Assembly: GCA_007120095.1 (NCBI GenBank)
Contig: SKOM01000200.1
Coordinates: 1 to 17,879, forward strand
Origin: Candidatus Competibacteraceae bacterium
Lineage (GTDB): Bacteria; Pseudomonadota; Gammaproteobacteria; Competibacterales; Competibacteraceae
Direction of reading: 5' to 3'
DNA length: 17,879 nucleotides
Numbering within the stretch: the stretch's first letter is position 1; every line of letters starts with the position of its first letter. A program made the translations under genes and the position numbers. Shown one piece after another: positions 5,903 to 13,592 of the stretch. The notes beneath the pieces were generated by a model. The model ran no database searches, was not told the DNA's origin, and worked only from the letters and a program-made list of their open reading frames with translations.

Positions 5903-7149
5903 TGTTTCGACCCTTAGAAATCTGCATCGGGCTGCGCTATACCCGTGCCAAACGCAATAACAGCTTTATTTCGTTTATCTCCCTGACTTCCATGTTGGGT
6001 ATGGCGCTGGGTATTACCGCGCTGATTACCGTGATGTCCGTGATGAACGGATTCCAGAGTGAAGTGCGTGATCGAATTTTAAGCCTCACCCCACATATCA
6101 CGGTGACCAGTTGGGATGGCCGCTTGCTGGATTGGCCAAATACTCTGGATCGGGTGATCGAGCATCCGGCGGTTCAAGGGGGTGCCCCGTTTGTGCGTGG
6201 TGAAGTGATGCTGAATTTTGGCTCACAGGTCAGCGGGGCGTTACTGCAGGGTATTTTACCGAGTCAAGAACCACAGGTGTCTGAGTTAGACCAGCAGCTT
6301 ATTGCGGGTGATCTGGAGGCTTTAATCCCCGGTCAGTTCGGGATTATCCTGGGCGAGCAATTAGCCGCCATACTGGGGATTACGCTGGGGGATAAGGTCA
6401 CGGTCATCACCCCGCAGGCTAACATCACCCCGATGGGCACCATGCCGGTATTGCGCCGCTTCGAAGTGGTGGGGTTGTTTTCTGCAGGGATGTATGACTA
6501 CGACCGCAGTCTGGCTATTATCCATGTTGACGATGGGGCGAGGTTATTGCGCCTCGGTGAAGCCGTGTCCGGTCTGCGCCTGAACTTGCAAGACCCTTTT
6601 CTGGCCCCGCAGATTAATCAACAACTGCACGCGCAATTGCCGTCAGGGTATGTGGTCAGCGACTGGACTCGTGAACACGCCAATTATTTCCGCGCCGTAC
6701 AAATTGAGAAAACCGCTATGTTTATCATTTTAATGCTCATTGTGGCCGTGGCTGCGTTTAACCTGGTCTCGACACTGGTGATGGTGGTCACCGATAAACA
6801 AGCGGATATTGCGATTTTACGCACCCTGGGCGCTACACCGCGCAGCATTATGGGGGTGTTCATGGTGCAGGGTATTGCGGTGGGAGCGGTCGGCACTCTG
6901 CTCGGGCTGATCGGCGGACTGGCGCTGGCGTTTAATGTTGATCGAGTGGTGCTGTTCATCGAAGGGATATTCGGGGTACGGTTTTTAGCCCCTGATTTAT
7001 ATTTAATCAGTGATTTACCCTCAGAAGTCGTGGTCAGTGATGTGGTCGCTATTACCGCTATCGCCTTTGGGTTAGCCGTCTTGGCTACCCTGTATCCCGC
7101 TTGGCGGGCGGCCCGCACCCAACCGGCAGAGGCGCTACGCTATGAGTGA
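5902..7149 (+). CDS. lolC: LolC/LolE-family lipoprotein-releasing permease
   Basis: Inner-membrane subunit of the Lol ABC transporter, which lifts outer-membrane lipoproteins from the inner membrane and hands them to LolA. The 415 residues have the expected layout: TM1 within SFISFISLTSMLGMALGITA (about 21-40), a large periplasmic domain (about 50-265), then three TM helices around 270-300, 318-345 and 372-400, and a C-terminal RAARTQPAEALRYE tail. A TTG one codon upstream is in frame, but ATG 5902 overlaps the upstream stop as TGATG and is chosen. It overlaps lolD by eight bases. Enterobacteria carry both LolC and LolE; only one such gene is present here, so the complex may be of the homodimeric LolF-LolD kind. 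Confidence 0.9.
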   Translation: MFRPLEICIGLRYTRAKRNNSFISFISLTSMLGMALGITALITVMSVMNGFQSEVRDRILSLTPHITVTSWDGRLLDWPNTLDRVIEHPAVQGGAPFVRGEVMLNFGSQVSGALLQGILPSQEPQVSELDQQLIAGDLEALIPGQFGIILGEQLAAILGITLGDKVTVITPQANITPMGTMPVLRRFEVVGLFSAGMYDYDRSLAIIHVDDGARLLRLGEAVSGLRLNLQDPFLAPQINQQLHAQLPSGYVVSDWTREHANYFRAVQIEKTAMFIILMLIVAVAAFNLVSTLVMVVTDKQADIAILRTLGATPRSIMGVFMVQGIAVGAVGTLLGLIGGLALAFNVDRVVLFIEGIFGVRFLAPDLYLISDLPSEVVVSDVVAITAIAFGLAVLATLYPAWRAARTQPAEALRYE

Positions 7150-7828
7150 GACCATACTGGCCTGTCAGGGGCTGACCAAGATTTTTCATCAAGGTACCCA
7201 AGAACTCCGGGTACTGGATGGCGTCGATTTCCGCCTGCAACGCGGCGAGCGGGCAGCGATTATTGGCACCTCAGGAGCCGGTAAAAGTACTTTGCTGCAC
7301 TTACTCGGTGGGCTGGATACGCCCAGCGCCGGGGAAGTCACCATCGCCGATCAGGCACTCAACCGTATCAGTGATTCGGAACGCAGCCGCCTGCGCAATC
7401 GCTATTTGGGGTTTGTCTATCAATTTCATCATCTGCTGGCCGAGTTCACCGCACTCGATAATGTGGCCATGCCGCTGCTGATTCGCGGGCTGGCAACGCG
7501 CGAGGCCAGCCACCGCGCCCAAGCCGTGTTGGAACGCGTGGGTTTAGGGGAGCGTTTACACCATAGGCCGGGGCAGTTGTCCGGAGGGGAGCGGCAACGG
7601 GCCGCGATTGCCAGGGCTTTGGTCACCGAACCGGGCTGTGTATTGGCTGACGAACCCACCGGTAATCTGGATCGCAGCAGCTCCGAACAGGTTTTTGAGT
7701 TGATGTTGACCATGAACCAGGCGCTGGGTACCGGGCTGATTATGGTCACTCATGATCACAACCTCGCAGAGCGGATGGATGTCGTGTGGTTATTACGCGA
7801 TGGTCAACTGGAACGTCACCGCTCTTGA
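7142..7828 (+). CDS. lolD: LolD, lipoprotein-release ABC transporter ATPase
   Basis: The 228-residue cytoplasmic ATPase powers lipoprotein extraction by the LolC/E permease. Walker A is GTSGAGKST at 42-50, the Q-loop is YQFHHLL around 93-99, the signature LSGGERQR at 146-153, Walker B CVLADE at 166-171 and the switch histidine lies in MVTHD. The LolD-type residues after the Q-loop (FHHLLAEFTALDNV) separate it from the related MacB and FtsE ATPases. It overlaps the permease gene by eight bases. Its 3' end is overlapped on the other strand by the tail of the DUF2062 gene. Confidence 0.93.
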   Translation: MSETILACQGLTKIFHQGTQELRVLDGVDFRLQRGERAAIIGTSGAGKSTLLHLLGGLDTPSAGEVTIADQALNRISDSERSRLRNRYLGFVYQFHHLLAEFTALDNVAMPLLIRGLATREASHRAQAVLERVGLGERLHHRPGQLSGGERQRAAIARALVTEPGCVLADEPTGNLDRSSSEQVFELMLTMNQALGTGLIMVTHDHNLAERMDVVWLLRDGQLERHRS

Positions 7829-8483
7829 TGGCATGGTAAACGTTCAGCCTGGCCTCGATGGCCAGGTTATTGTATTTATAACCCTCTGATTTCTCGTTTG
7901 GATGTGCAGACTTTGTGGAGTGGGCCTGAACGTTTACACTGCGGGCCAGCGCCTCGGCGCGGGCGCGTTTACGCTGCCGCCGTTCCCGCAAGCTGGACAC
8001 CAAGTGCCAGCGCCATAACAAACGGATTAAACCGTAGGTTAACAAGCCCAATAGCGTGCCTAATACCAGTGAACCGAGCACTAAAGGCCCTCCAAATGTG
8101 CCCAGTTGTTTTACCAGCCAGTAGCCAGTTTCATCGGTTTGCAGCCATTCATTGAGATTGAACAGGTAATACAAACCATTACCAAATTTATAACCGGCAA
8201 AAAAAATAACGGGCATGGTCAGGGGGTTGGTAATCCATACCGATAACACCGCTAGTGGCAGATTAACCCGTAATAGAATACTCAGGAAGGCAGCGATTAA
8301 CATCTGCATCGGTACCGGGATGAAGGCGACAAAGACGCCTAAGCCCAGCCCCCCGGCGACGGAACGCCGATTGAGGTGCCAAAGATTCGGGTCATGCAAT
8401 CGAGCGCCCAGCGGCCTTAAGCTTTTATAGCCACGTAAAGTTTTGGAATCGGGGATATAGCGTTTAAGAAAGCGCCTAGGCAT
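7746..8483 (-). CDS. DUF2062 domain membrane protein with an unusual C-terminal tail
   Basis: A 245-residue inner-membrane protein. The DUF2062 core spans about residues 30-175, with membrane segments near 42-72 (GGLGLGVFVAFIPVPMQMLI onward), 78-100 (VWITNPLTMPVIFFAGY) and 130-158. The function is unknown; the family often sits next to lol and comEC genes. Residues after about 175 are not DUF2062: a basic stretch (RERRQRKRARAEAL) leads into a polar tail that reads antisense through the lolD terminator and the last 83 bases of lolD. The ATG at 8483 has no strong ribosome site. The tail looks like read-through of a lost stop codon; the core call is solid. Confidence 0.82.
   Translation of the reverse strand: MPRRFLKRYIPDSKTLRGYKSLRPLGARLHDPNLWHLNRRSVAGGLGLGVFVAFIPVPMQMLIAAFLSILLRVNLPLAVLSVWITNPLTMPVIFFAGYKFGNGLYYLFNLNEWLQTDETGYWLVKQLGTFGGPLVLGSLVLGTLLGLLTYGLIRLLWRWHLVSSLRERRQRKRARAEALARSVNVQAHSTKSAHPNEKSEGYKYNNLAIEARLNVYHAIKSGDVPVDHRVITTRHPSALRGCDHE
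7848..7880 (+). terminator. Rho-independent terminator after lolD
   Basis: CCTGGCC (7848-7854) pairs with GGCCAGG (7860-7866) around a five-base loop and is followed by the T-rich stretch TTATTGTATTTATA. It starts 20 bases after the lolD stop. On the other strand the same bases encode part of the DUF2062 protein tail. Confidence 0.75.
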
Positions 8484-8626
8484 GAATTATGAACCATAAC
8501 CAAGAGTCCCACGGACGTATGAATAGCTTGATTCACTATAACAAAAACAGCAAGGGTTTTCGCAGGGGGGATAGACGCTGAATTTTCAAATCAGCGCCTG
8601 TAGTTATGATGCGCCGCAACAACGGT
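8484..8626. other. Spacer between the DUF2062 and aapP genes
   Basis: No gene is seen here. An inverted repeat, CGCTGA (8577-8582) with TCAGCG (8592-8597), lies about 30 bases beyond the aapP stop on the minus strand and may end the aap transcript, but it is followed by TATCCCCCC, not a U tract. A second T-rich patch on the minus strand (around 8541-8547) has no clear stem. Confidence 0.3.
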
Positions 8627-9412
8627 CTAGTGCTCCAGCACCTGACTGAGAAACAGTTTGGTGCGTTCGGATTTGGGATTGGTGAAAAACTCGGAGGGGG
8701 GCGCCATTTCGACCACTTCACCCTGATCCATAAAAACGACCGCATTGGCCACTGATTTGGCAAAACCCATTTCATGAGTCACGCAAATCATGGTCATCCC
8801 TTCCTCGGCCAGTTCCACCATCACATCCAGCACTTCTTTGATCATTTCGGGGTCAAGCGCCGAAGTCGGTTCGTCAAACAGCATCACTTGGGGGCGCATG
8901 CACAAAGCACGAGCAATGGCGACCCGCTGTTGTTGCCCACCGGACAGTTGACCGGGGTATTTATGCGCCTGCTCGGGGATGCGCACCCGTTCTAAATATT
9001 GCATGGCTAAGGCATCAGCCTCCTTTTTAGGCATATGCCGAACCCATAACGGAGCCAGTGTACAGTTTTCCATGACCGTCAGATGCGGGAATAGATTGAA
9101 CTGCTGAAATACCATACCCACTTCACGGCGGATCATTTCGATATTTTTGACATCGTTAGTCAGCTCGATACCATTGACCGTAATGCCGCCTTCTTGATGT
9201 TCTTCCAGCCGATTAAGACAACGAATCAGCGTGGATTTACCGGAACCGGAGGGGCCACAGACCACATAACGCTCACCGCGTTTCACGGTTAAATCCACAT
9301 CGCGCAGTACATGAAATTCACCGAACCATTTATTGACTTTGCGCATCTCGACGATGACTTCATCACTGCGCTGATTGGCTACGGTTACGTCTGATTCAAC
9401 GGGTTGCTCCAT
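8627..9412 (-). CDS. aapP: AapP, amino-acid ABC importer ATPase
   Basis: Cytoplasmic ATPase of a polar amino-acid importer of the Aap/Bzt/GlnQ group, 261 residues. Walker A is GPSGSGKST at 53-61, the Q-loop FQQFNLFPHLT near 101-111, the signature LSGGQQQR, Walker B VMLFDEPTSALDPEM, and the switch His in VTHEMGFA. The FDEPTSALDPE run is typical of amino-acid importer ATPases. GGAG about nine bases before the ATG supports the start. It is the last gene of aapJQMP, 15 bases after aapM. Confidence 0.92.
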   Translation of the reverse strand: MEQPVESDVTVANQRSDEVIVEMRKVNKWFGEFHVLRDVDLTVKRGERYVVCGPSGSGKSTLIRCLNRLEEHQEGGITVNGIELTNDVKNIEMIRREVGMVFQQFNLFPHLTVMENCTLAPLWVRHMPKKEADALAMQYLERVRIPEQAHKYPGQLSGGQQQRVAIARALCMRPQVMLFDEPTSALDPEMIKEVLDVMVELAEEGMTMICVTHEMGFAKSVANAVVFMDQGEVVEMAPPSEFFTNPKSERTKLFLSQVLEH

Positions 9413-9427
9413 TGTGATAACTCCGAT

Positions 9428-10528
9428 TTAGGCCCGACGGGTCGTGGACAATACCCGCTCAAGATATTGGCTGTATTTGGACATGAAGTAGCAAAAAATC
9501 CAGTAGATGAACATGATAAACATATAAGCTTCGATGAAAAACTGCCGCCATTCCGGATCACCCAGCGCTTGCCGGGTGGCCAGAACCAGGTCAGTTAAAC
9601 TGACAATGGCCACCAGTGAGGTGTCTTTGAATAGGCCAATAAAGGTATTAACAATCGGCGGAATGGCAATTTTCAGCGCCTGCGGCAAAATGATCAATTG
9701 CTGGGTTTTCCAATACCCCAGACCCAAGGCGTCGGCGGCTTCATATTGGCCTTTGGGCAGGGCTTGCAAGCCCCCGCGGATCACTTCAGCCAGATACGCC
9801 GCTGCGAAAATGATGATGGCGACCTGGGCGCGCAATACCGCATCAATCGACACCCCTGTGGGCATAAACAACGGCAACATGAACGAGGCCATGAACAGCA
9901 GCGAAATCAGCGGCACTCCGCGAATCAGCTCGATATAACCCACACATAAGGCACGAATCAGCGGCAGGTTAGAACGGCGTCCCAACGCCAGCAAAATCGA
10001 AATGGGGAAGGCGGCGGCAATACCGATAAACGCCAGCATTAACGTCAGGGGTAAACCACCCCACAGGCTGGTGCGCACGGACGTTAAACCGAACACGCCG
10101 CCGCCCATCAGTATGAAAAACACCGACAGACCCGCAGCCCAAATGAACAACAGGCGACGATTCCAGTTACGGCGATCACAACTGGCCAAGGCCATGGCAA
10201 TCAGCGCCAGCATGCCCACTAATGGTCGCCACTGTTCATCGAAAGGATAGCGACCAAACAGGATCAGCCGGTACTTAACCTCTACAAATGCCCAACAGGC
10301 TCCGTCAGCCGCACGACACTCGTCTGAGCTATCGGCTCTGAACACCGCATTGAACACCAGCCAATCCAGCATGGGCGGAACCACCCAGGCTAACAGCGCT
10401 AAAAACAACACGGTCAGCAGTGAATTCCACCAGCCATTGAATAGGTTGGTTCGCAGCCAGCCTAACACTCCGACAGAAGCCAGCGGGGGTGATCGAGGGG
10501 GGGTTGGATTTTTAACAAAACTCGCCAT
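9428..10528 (-). CDS. aapM: AapM, amino-acid ABC importer permease
   Basis: A 366-residue inner-membrane permease of the HisM/AapM type. An N-terminal TM helix (about 33-56) and a periplasmic stretch with paired cysteines (SSDECRAADGACW) precede a standard permease domain. Its coupling loop EAADALGLGYWKTQQLIILPQALKI (about 280-304) is the docking site for the ATPase. The extra N-terminal part is characteristic of AapM/BztC and longer than in HisM. The start has GGAG upstream, with the aapQ stop lying between that site and the ATG, so the two are translationally coupled. Substrates of characterised homologues are a broad range of amino acids, including glutamate, aspartate and their amides. 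Confidence 0.9.
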   Translation of the reverse strand: MASFVKNPTPPRSPPLASVGVLGWLRTNLFNGWWNSLLTVLFLALLAWVVPPMLDWLVFNAVFRADSSDECRAADGACWAFVEVKYRLILFGRYPFDEQWRPLVGMLALIAMALASCDRRNWNRRLLFIWAAGLSVFFILMGGGVFGLTSVRTSLWGGLPLTLMLAFIGIAAAFPISILLALGRRSNLPLIRALCVGYIELIRGVPLISLLFMASFMLPLFMPTGVSIDAVLRAQVAIIIFAAAYLAEVIRGGLQALPKGQYEAADALGLGYWKTQQLIILPQALKIAIPPIVNTFIGLFKDTSLVAIVSLTDLVLATRQALGDPEWRQFFIEAYMFIMFIYWIFCYFMSKYSQYLERVLSTTRRA

Positions 10529-10531
10529 GAG

Positions 10532-11731
10532 TTAACGCTCCACCAGCGCAATGCGTTTGTTATACCAGTTCATATAAAAGGAAATCAGCAGGCTGATACT
10601 GAGATAAATGGCCATCATAATGCCAATACACTCAATGGCTTGTCCGGTTTGATTAAGCGAAGTATTCGCCACTGAGACCAGATCGGGATAACCGATAGCC
10701 ACAGCCAATGAGCTGTTTTTGGTCAGATTCAGGTATTGGCTCGTGGTCGGTGGGACGATAATGCGTAGCGCCTGGGGCAAGATGATCAGCCTGAGTTGTA
10801 GCGTGCGGCGAAATCCTAGAGCGGCTGAGGCTTCCGTCTGCCCCCAAGGCACACCGAGAATGCCGCTGCGGACAATTTCAGCGATAAACCCGGCTGTATA
10901 GATACTTAAGCCCAGTAACAAGGCGAGAAACTCAGGGGTGACACTGCCGCCGCCACGATAATTAAACCGCTGGAACTCGGGCACATCGAATTCCAGCGGC
11001 GCACCCAGGGCCAAATGGGCTAGGGTCACCGGCACCAGCATGATGGCCAAAATGGGCAGCAGCAGTCGCGGCTCGCGGCCGGTAGCCAGTTGTATGCGCT
11101 TCTCCCGTCTGCGGTAAATCACCGCAGCCACCAGTGACAAGCCCAGTATAATCAACAAAGGAATTTGGCTGGGATCATAAATCAGCACCGGAAACTGCAA
11201 GCCGCTTTTGCTCAATACAAATCCGGGTAACGGTTCCAAGGCTTGACGTACTGAGGGCAGGAGTATGGTGATCACCGCGTACCAAAAAAATAATTGCAAC
11301 AACAGCGGTACATTGCGGGTAATTTCAACATAAGTTGAAGCGAGTTTAGCCACCAGCCAGTTGCTGGATAAGCGGCCGATGCCAATCAGTACCCCTAACA
11401 AGGTCGCCAAAACAATGCCGATCAGTGAGACTTTAAGGGTGTTCAACAGCCCCACAACAAAAGCCCGCGCGTAGCTGTCAGCGGGCGAAAAGCTGATCAC
11501 GCTTTCGCCGATCGCAAAACCGGCTTCCTGTTCCAGGAAACTGAAGCCGGTGCGGATACGGCGTTCTTCGAGGTTGGTTAGGGTGTTATCGACCAGATAG
11601 GCAACGATCAGGGCCACCACACCGAGCACCAAGAGTTGGGCTAAGATGCCGCGGACAGTGGGATTACGCCACCACGCCACCGGGGCAGCCGGAGCGGTGG
11701 TTCTCGGAGGTTGGGAAAGCGGTTGCGCCAT
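10532..11731 (-). CDS. aapQ: AapQ, amino-acid ABC importer permease
   Basis: The partner permease of AapM, 399 residues from ATG 11731. It has an N-terminal TM near 30-50, a second TM block, a long insertion between permease helices (typical of AapQ/BztB), and the coupling loop ASAALGFRRTLQLRLIILPQ near the C-terminus. The frame is open to a TTG at 11776, but that would start inside the strong intergenic hairpin and add residues without family character, so ATG 11731 is preferred. GGAG lies about 13 bases upstream, which is loose spacing. It follows aapJ after about 80 bases and precedes aapM by three. Confidence 0.88.
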   Translation of the reverse strand: MAQPLSQPPRTTAPAAPVAWWRNPTVRGILAQLLVLGVVALIVAYLVDNTLTNLEERRIRTGFSFLEQEAGFAIGESVISFSPADSYARAFVVGLLNTLKVSLIGIVLATLLGVLIGIGRLSSNWLVAKLASTYVEITRNVPLLLQLFFWYAVITILLPSVRQALEPLPGFVLSKSGLQFPVLIYDPSQIPLLIILGLSLVAAVIYRRREKRIQLATGREPRLLLPILAIMLVPVTLAHLALGAPLEFDVPEFQRFNYRGGGSVTPEFLALLLGLSIYTAGFIAEIVRSGILGVPWGQTEASAALGFRRTLQLRLIILPQALRIIVPPTTSQYLNLTKNSSLAVAIGYPDLVSVANTSLNQTGQAIECIGIMMAIYLSISLLISFYMNWYNKRIALVER

Positions 11732-11775
11732 GGTGCGGGAATGCTCCGAAGCGTTAATAAATACGCCAGACAGCA

Positions 11776-11799
11776 AATCGCCGCCCGCAGGCGGCGATT
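11776..11799 (-). promoter_or_regulatory. Perfect 10-bp hairpin between aapJ and aapQ
   Basis: AATCGCCGCC (11776-11785) and GGCGGCGATT (11790-11799) form a perfect GC-rich stem with a four-base loop, 12 bases past the aapJ stop and 44 bases before the aapQ start. No U tract follows on the minus strand, so it is more likely an mRNA-stabilising or partial-attenuation element that keeps binding-protein expression above that of the permeases, as known in other importer operons. Confidence 0.75.
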
Positions 11800-11810
11800 G
11801 GGTATGGCGA

Positions 11811-12839
11811 TTAGCGAATCGGCATGGCGTACATCAAGCCACCACGAGTCCACAAATCATTGTCACCACGCTGTAGACGCAGTGGGGTGTTCGGGCCGAC
11901 ATTACGCTCAAAGACTTCACCGTAATTACCGACCTGGGTAATGATGTTGTAACCCCAGTCTTGATCTAGGCCGAGCAGTTCGCCCATATTGCCTGAAGCC
12001 CCGAGCAGACGTTGCACGGTGGGATCAGTGCTGTTGGCACGCATTTCACTGGCATTCTCTGAGGTTACGCCTTTTTCTTCGGCTTCGATCATGGCGTACA
12101 CCGTCCACTTGGCGATGGCAAACCATTCATCATCACCACGGCGGACTGCTGGACCGAGGGGTTCTTTGGAGATGACTTCGGGCAGTATGACATACGCATC
12201 CGGATCCGGAGCGTCATTGGCGATAATCGCCGCAAGACCAGAGACGTCCGTTGTGTAAACCTGACAACGGCCTGAGAAGAAGGTATCCAGCGACTGCTCG
12301 AAACCTTCAATAACTACAGCGGTGAACTCCATGTCATTGGCGCGGAAGTAGTCGGCCAGGTTGAGTTCAGTCGTGGTACCGGGTTGTACACAGATTTCTG
12401 CCCCGTCCAGTTCCAAAGCACTGGTCACGCCCAGATCGGCAGGCACCATAAAACCCTGACCGTCATAGAATGTGGTGGGCGCAAAGTGCAGACCCAGCGA
12501 GGCGTCACGGGTCAGCGTCCAAGTGGTGTTACGGGAGAGCACATCGACTTCACCGGATTGCAGGGCGGTGAAACGCTGTTGAGCATTGAGCGGGATGAAA
12601 TCAACTGCATTGGCGTCACCAAAAACTGCGGCAGCTATAGCACGGCAGACATAGACATCGAGCCCGGTCCAGTTACCTTGGGCATCCGGAATCGAAAAAC
12701 CGGCCAGCCCCGTGTTGACGCCGCAGCGAATCTGGCCACGATCTTTAATTGCATCGAGCGTGGGACCAGCGTAAACCTGTTGGGCGGCGGCAAGAGCCAT
12801 GAGTGCTGTTGTACCGATCAGAGCATTTTTTAATTGCAT
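11811..12839 (-). CDS. aapJ: AapJ, periplasmic amino-acid-binding protein
   Basis: The 342-residue solute-binding protein (SBP_bac_3 class) delivers amino acids to AapQMP in the periplasm. Residues 1-24 form a signal peptide ending VYA before G25. The mature start TLDAIKDRGQIRCGVNTGLAGFS is typical of AapJ. Later hallmarks are LDVYVCRAIAAAVFGD, a ligand-pocket run SGEVDVLSRNTTWTLTRD and the C-terminal TPLRLQRGDNDLWTRGGLMYA. The frame is open to 13043, but ATG 12839 begins a normal signal peptide and has GGAG about 11 bases upstream. It is the first gene of aapJQMP, with a candidate promoter about 120 bases upstream. Confidence 0.92.
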   Translation of the reverse strand: MQLKNALIGTTALMALAAAQQVYAGPTLDAIKDRGQIRCGVNTGLAGFSIPDAQGNWTGLDVYVCRAIAAAVFGDANAVDFIPLNAQQRFTALQSGEVDVLSRNTTWTLTRDASLGLHFAPTTFYDGQGFMVPADLGVTSALELDGAEICVQPGTTTELNLADYFRANDMEFTAVVIEGFEQSLDTFFSGRCQVYTTDVSGLAAIIANDAPDPDAYVILPEVISKEPLGPAVRRGDDEWFAIAKWTVYAMIEAEEKGVTSENASEMRANSTDPTVQRLLGASGNMGELLGLDQDWGYNIITQVGNYGEVFERNVGPNTPLRLQRGDNDLWTRGGLMYAMPIR

Positions 12840-12931
12840 GGACACATTATCTCCAGTTATCGAGTTGTGTAGAAACGCTGAAATCAAGAGTGGGCCACGG
12901 TGTGGCACCCAGAGCAATTCTACTGATTTTG

Positions 12932-12990
12932 CACGGTTTAGCCAATCATGCTTAATCGCATTATAGTGCGATTGTAGTATATAAACCGTG
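12932..12990 (-). promoter_or_regulatory. Putative aapJ promoter with nested operator-like dyads
   Basis: On the minus strand TATAAT (12965-12960) is a full-consensus -10 box about 120 bases before the aapJ ATG. A good -35 is lacking: the hexamers at 16-18 base spacing are GGTTTA, CGGTTT and ACGGTT. The -10 lies inside the inverted repeat AATCGCATTATAGTGCGATT (12954-12973). A second pair, CACGGTTTA (12932-12940) and TAAACCGTG (12982-12990), brackets it almost symmetrically. A weak -35 plus dyads suggests regulated transcription; the regulator is unknown. Confidence 0.45.
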
Positions 12991-13185
12991 AATGCTTCGC
13001 AGTGACTGCAACGCCCGACAGGCACAAGCAAAAATAATGCCATTGCATAAAATTAAACCTAAGTGGTTTTAATAGAAACTATTTCAGGTTATCTGCAAGC
13101 GTCGCCGCAGCGCACCAATCTTGAGGGGCTTGCACCAACACAGGGCGGCATTTGACTCAATGTAATGCGGTCGCCGATTGGGATT
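12991..13185. other. Remainder of the aapJ-yhbY intergenic region
   Basis: No gene is seen. AAACC (13055-13059) and GGTTT (13065-13069) form a short A/U-rich stem that, read leftward, is followed by AATTTTAT and could be a weak terminator for yhbY. TGCAAGC and GCTTGCA (about 13094-13130) and GCATT / AATGC (about 13147-13168) are further imperfect stems without U tracts. Confidence 0.3.
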
Positions 13186-13476
13186 TTATTTCAGGCTAGT
13201 TCGAGGTGCCTCGGGATTGCGGCGGAATAATATGGCAACATGTCCGATCTGCTGAACTAATTCAGCACCCGCTTGGATGGTAATCTGGGTTATAATCCGG
13301 CTGCGTTCTGCCCGGTCAGCCGCGTTGACACGAACTTTTAACAGTTCGTGATGCCTCAGGGTGTGTTCAATTTCCTGCATCACCGCTTCGGTTAAGCCAT
13401 TGGCACCGATGATAACCATGGGGCGGCTGGCATGAGCCAGAGTTTTGAGGTGGCGTTTCTGGCGGTTGTTCAACAT
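13186..13476 (-). CDS. yhbY: YhbY, CRM-domain RNA-binding ribosome-assembly factor
   Basis: A 96-residue single CRM (CRS1-YhbY) domain protein that associates with pre-50S ribosomal particles. It begins with the usual basic helix (NRQKRHLKTLAH), followed by the signature VIIGANGLTEAV (about 21-32), the family's G-x-x-G loop, and the strand ELLKVRVN. The length is typical. Divergent pairing with rlmE is the standard gammaproteobacterial arrangement. A candidate -10 (TATAAT, minus strand, 13547-13542) in the context GGCTCGTATAATG lies about 65 bases upstream. Confidence 0.92.
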   Translation of the reverse strand: MLNNRQKRHLKTLAHASRPMVIIGANGLTEAVMQEIEHTLRHHELLKVRVNAADRAERSRIITQITIQAGAELVQQIGHVAILFRRNPEAPRTSLK

Positions 13477-13541
13477 AATGATCAGTAATCCATCGGCAAG
13501 AAATAGATGAGCCCGCTATTAAACAGGTTGGCAGCTGGAAC

Positions 13542-13547
13542 ATTATA
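13542..13547 (-). promoter_or_regulatory. Candidate yhbY -10 box
   Basis: TATAAT on the minus strand in the context GGCTCGTATAATGT, identical to the familiar lacUV5 -10 region. The -35 position at 17-base spacing (ATGCGT) is poor. The predicted start is near 13535, giving a leader of about 60 bases. Confidence 0.4.
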
Positions 13548-13592
13548 CGAGCCCTTTAAACCCGACGCATAACGCATACACTATAATGACTG

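Noticed and set aside
12930..12950. Sigma-54 promoter for aapJ (TTGGCTAAACCGTGCAA on the minus strand)
   Set aside because: GG and GC are one base too close, and sigma-54 is strict about this spacing; a full TATAAT is nearby.
13094..13170. Riboswitch or structured RNA in the yhbY-aapJ gap
   Set aside because: The stems are short and imperfect, and no known riboswitch core such as the glutamine motif could be recognised.
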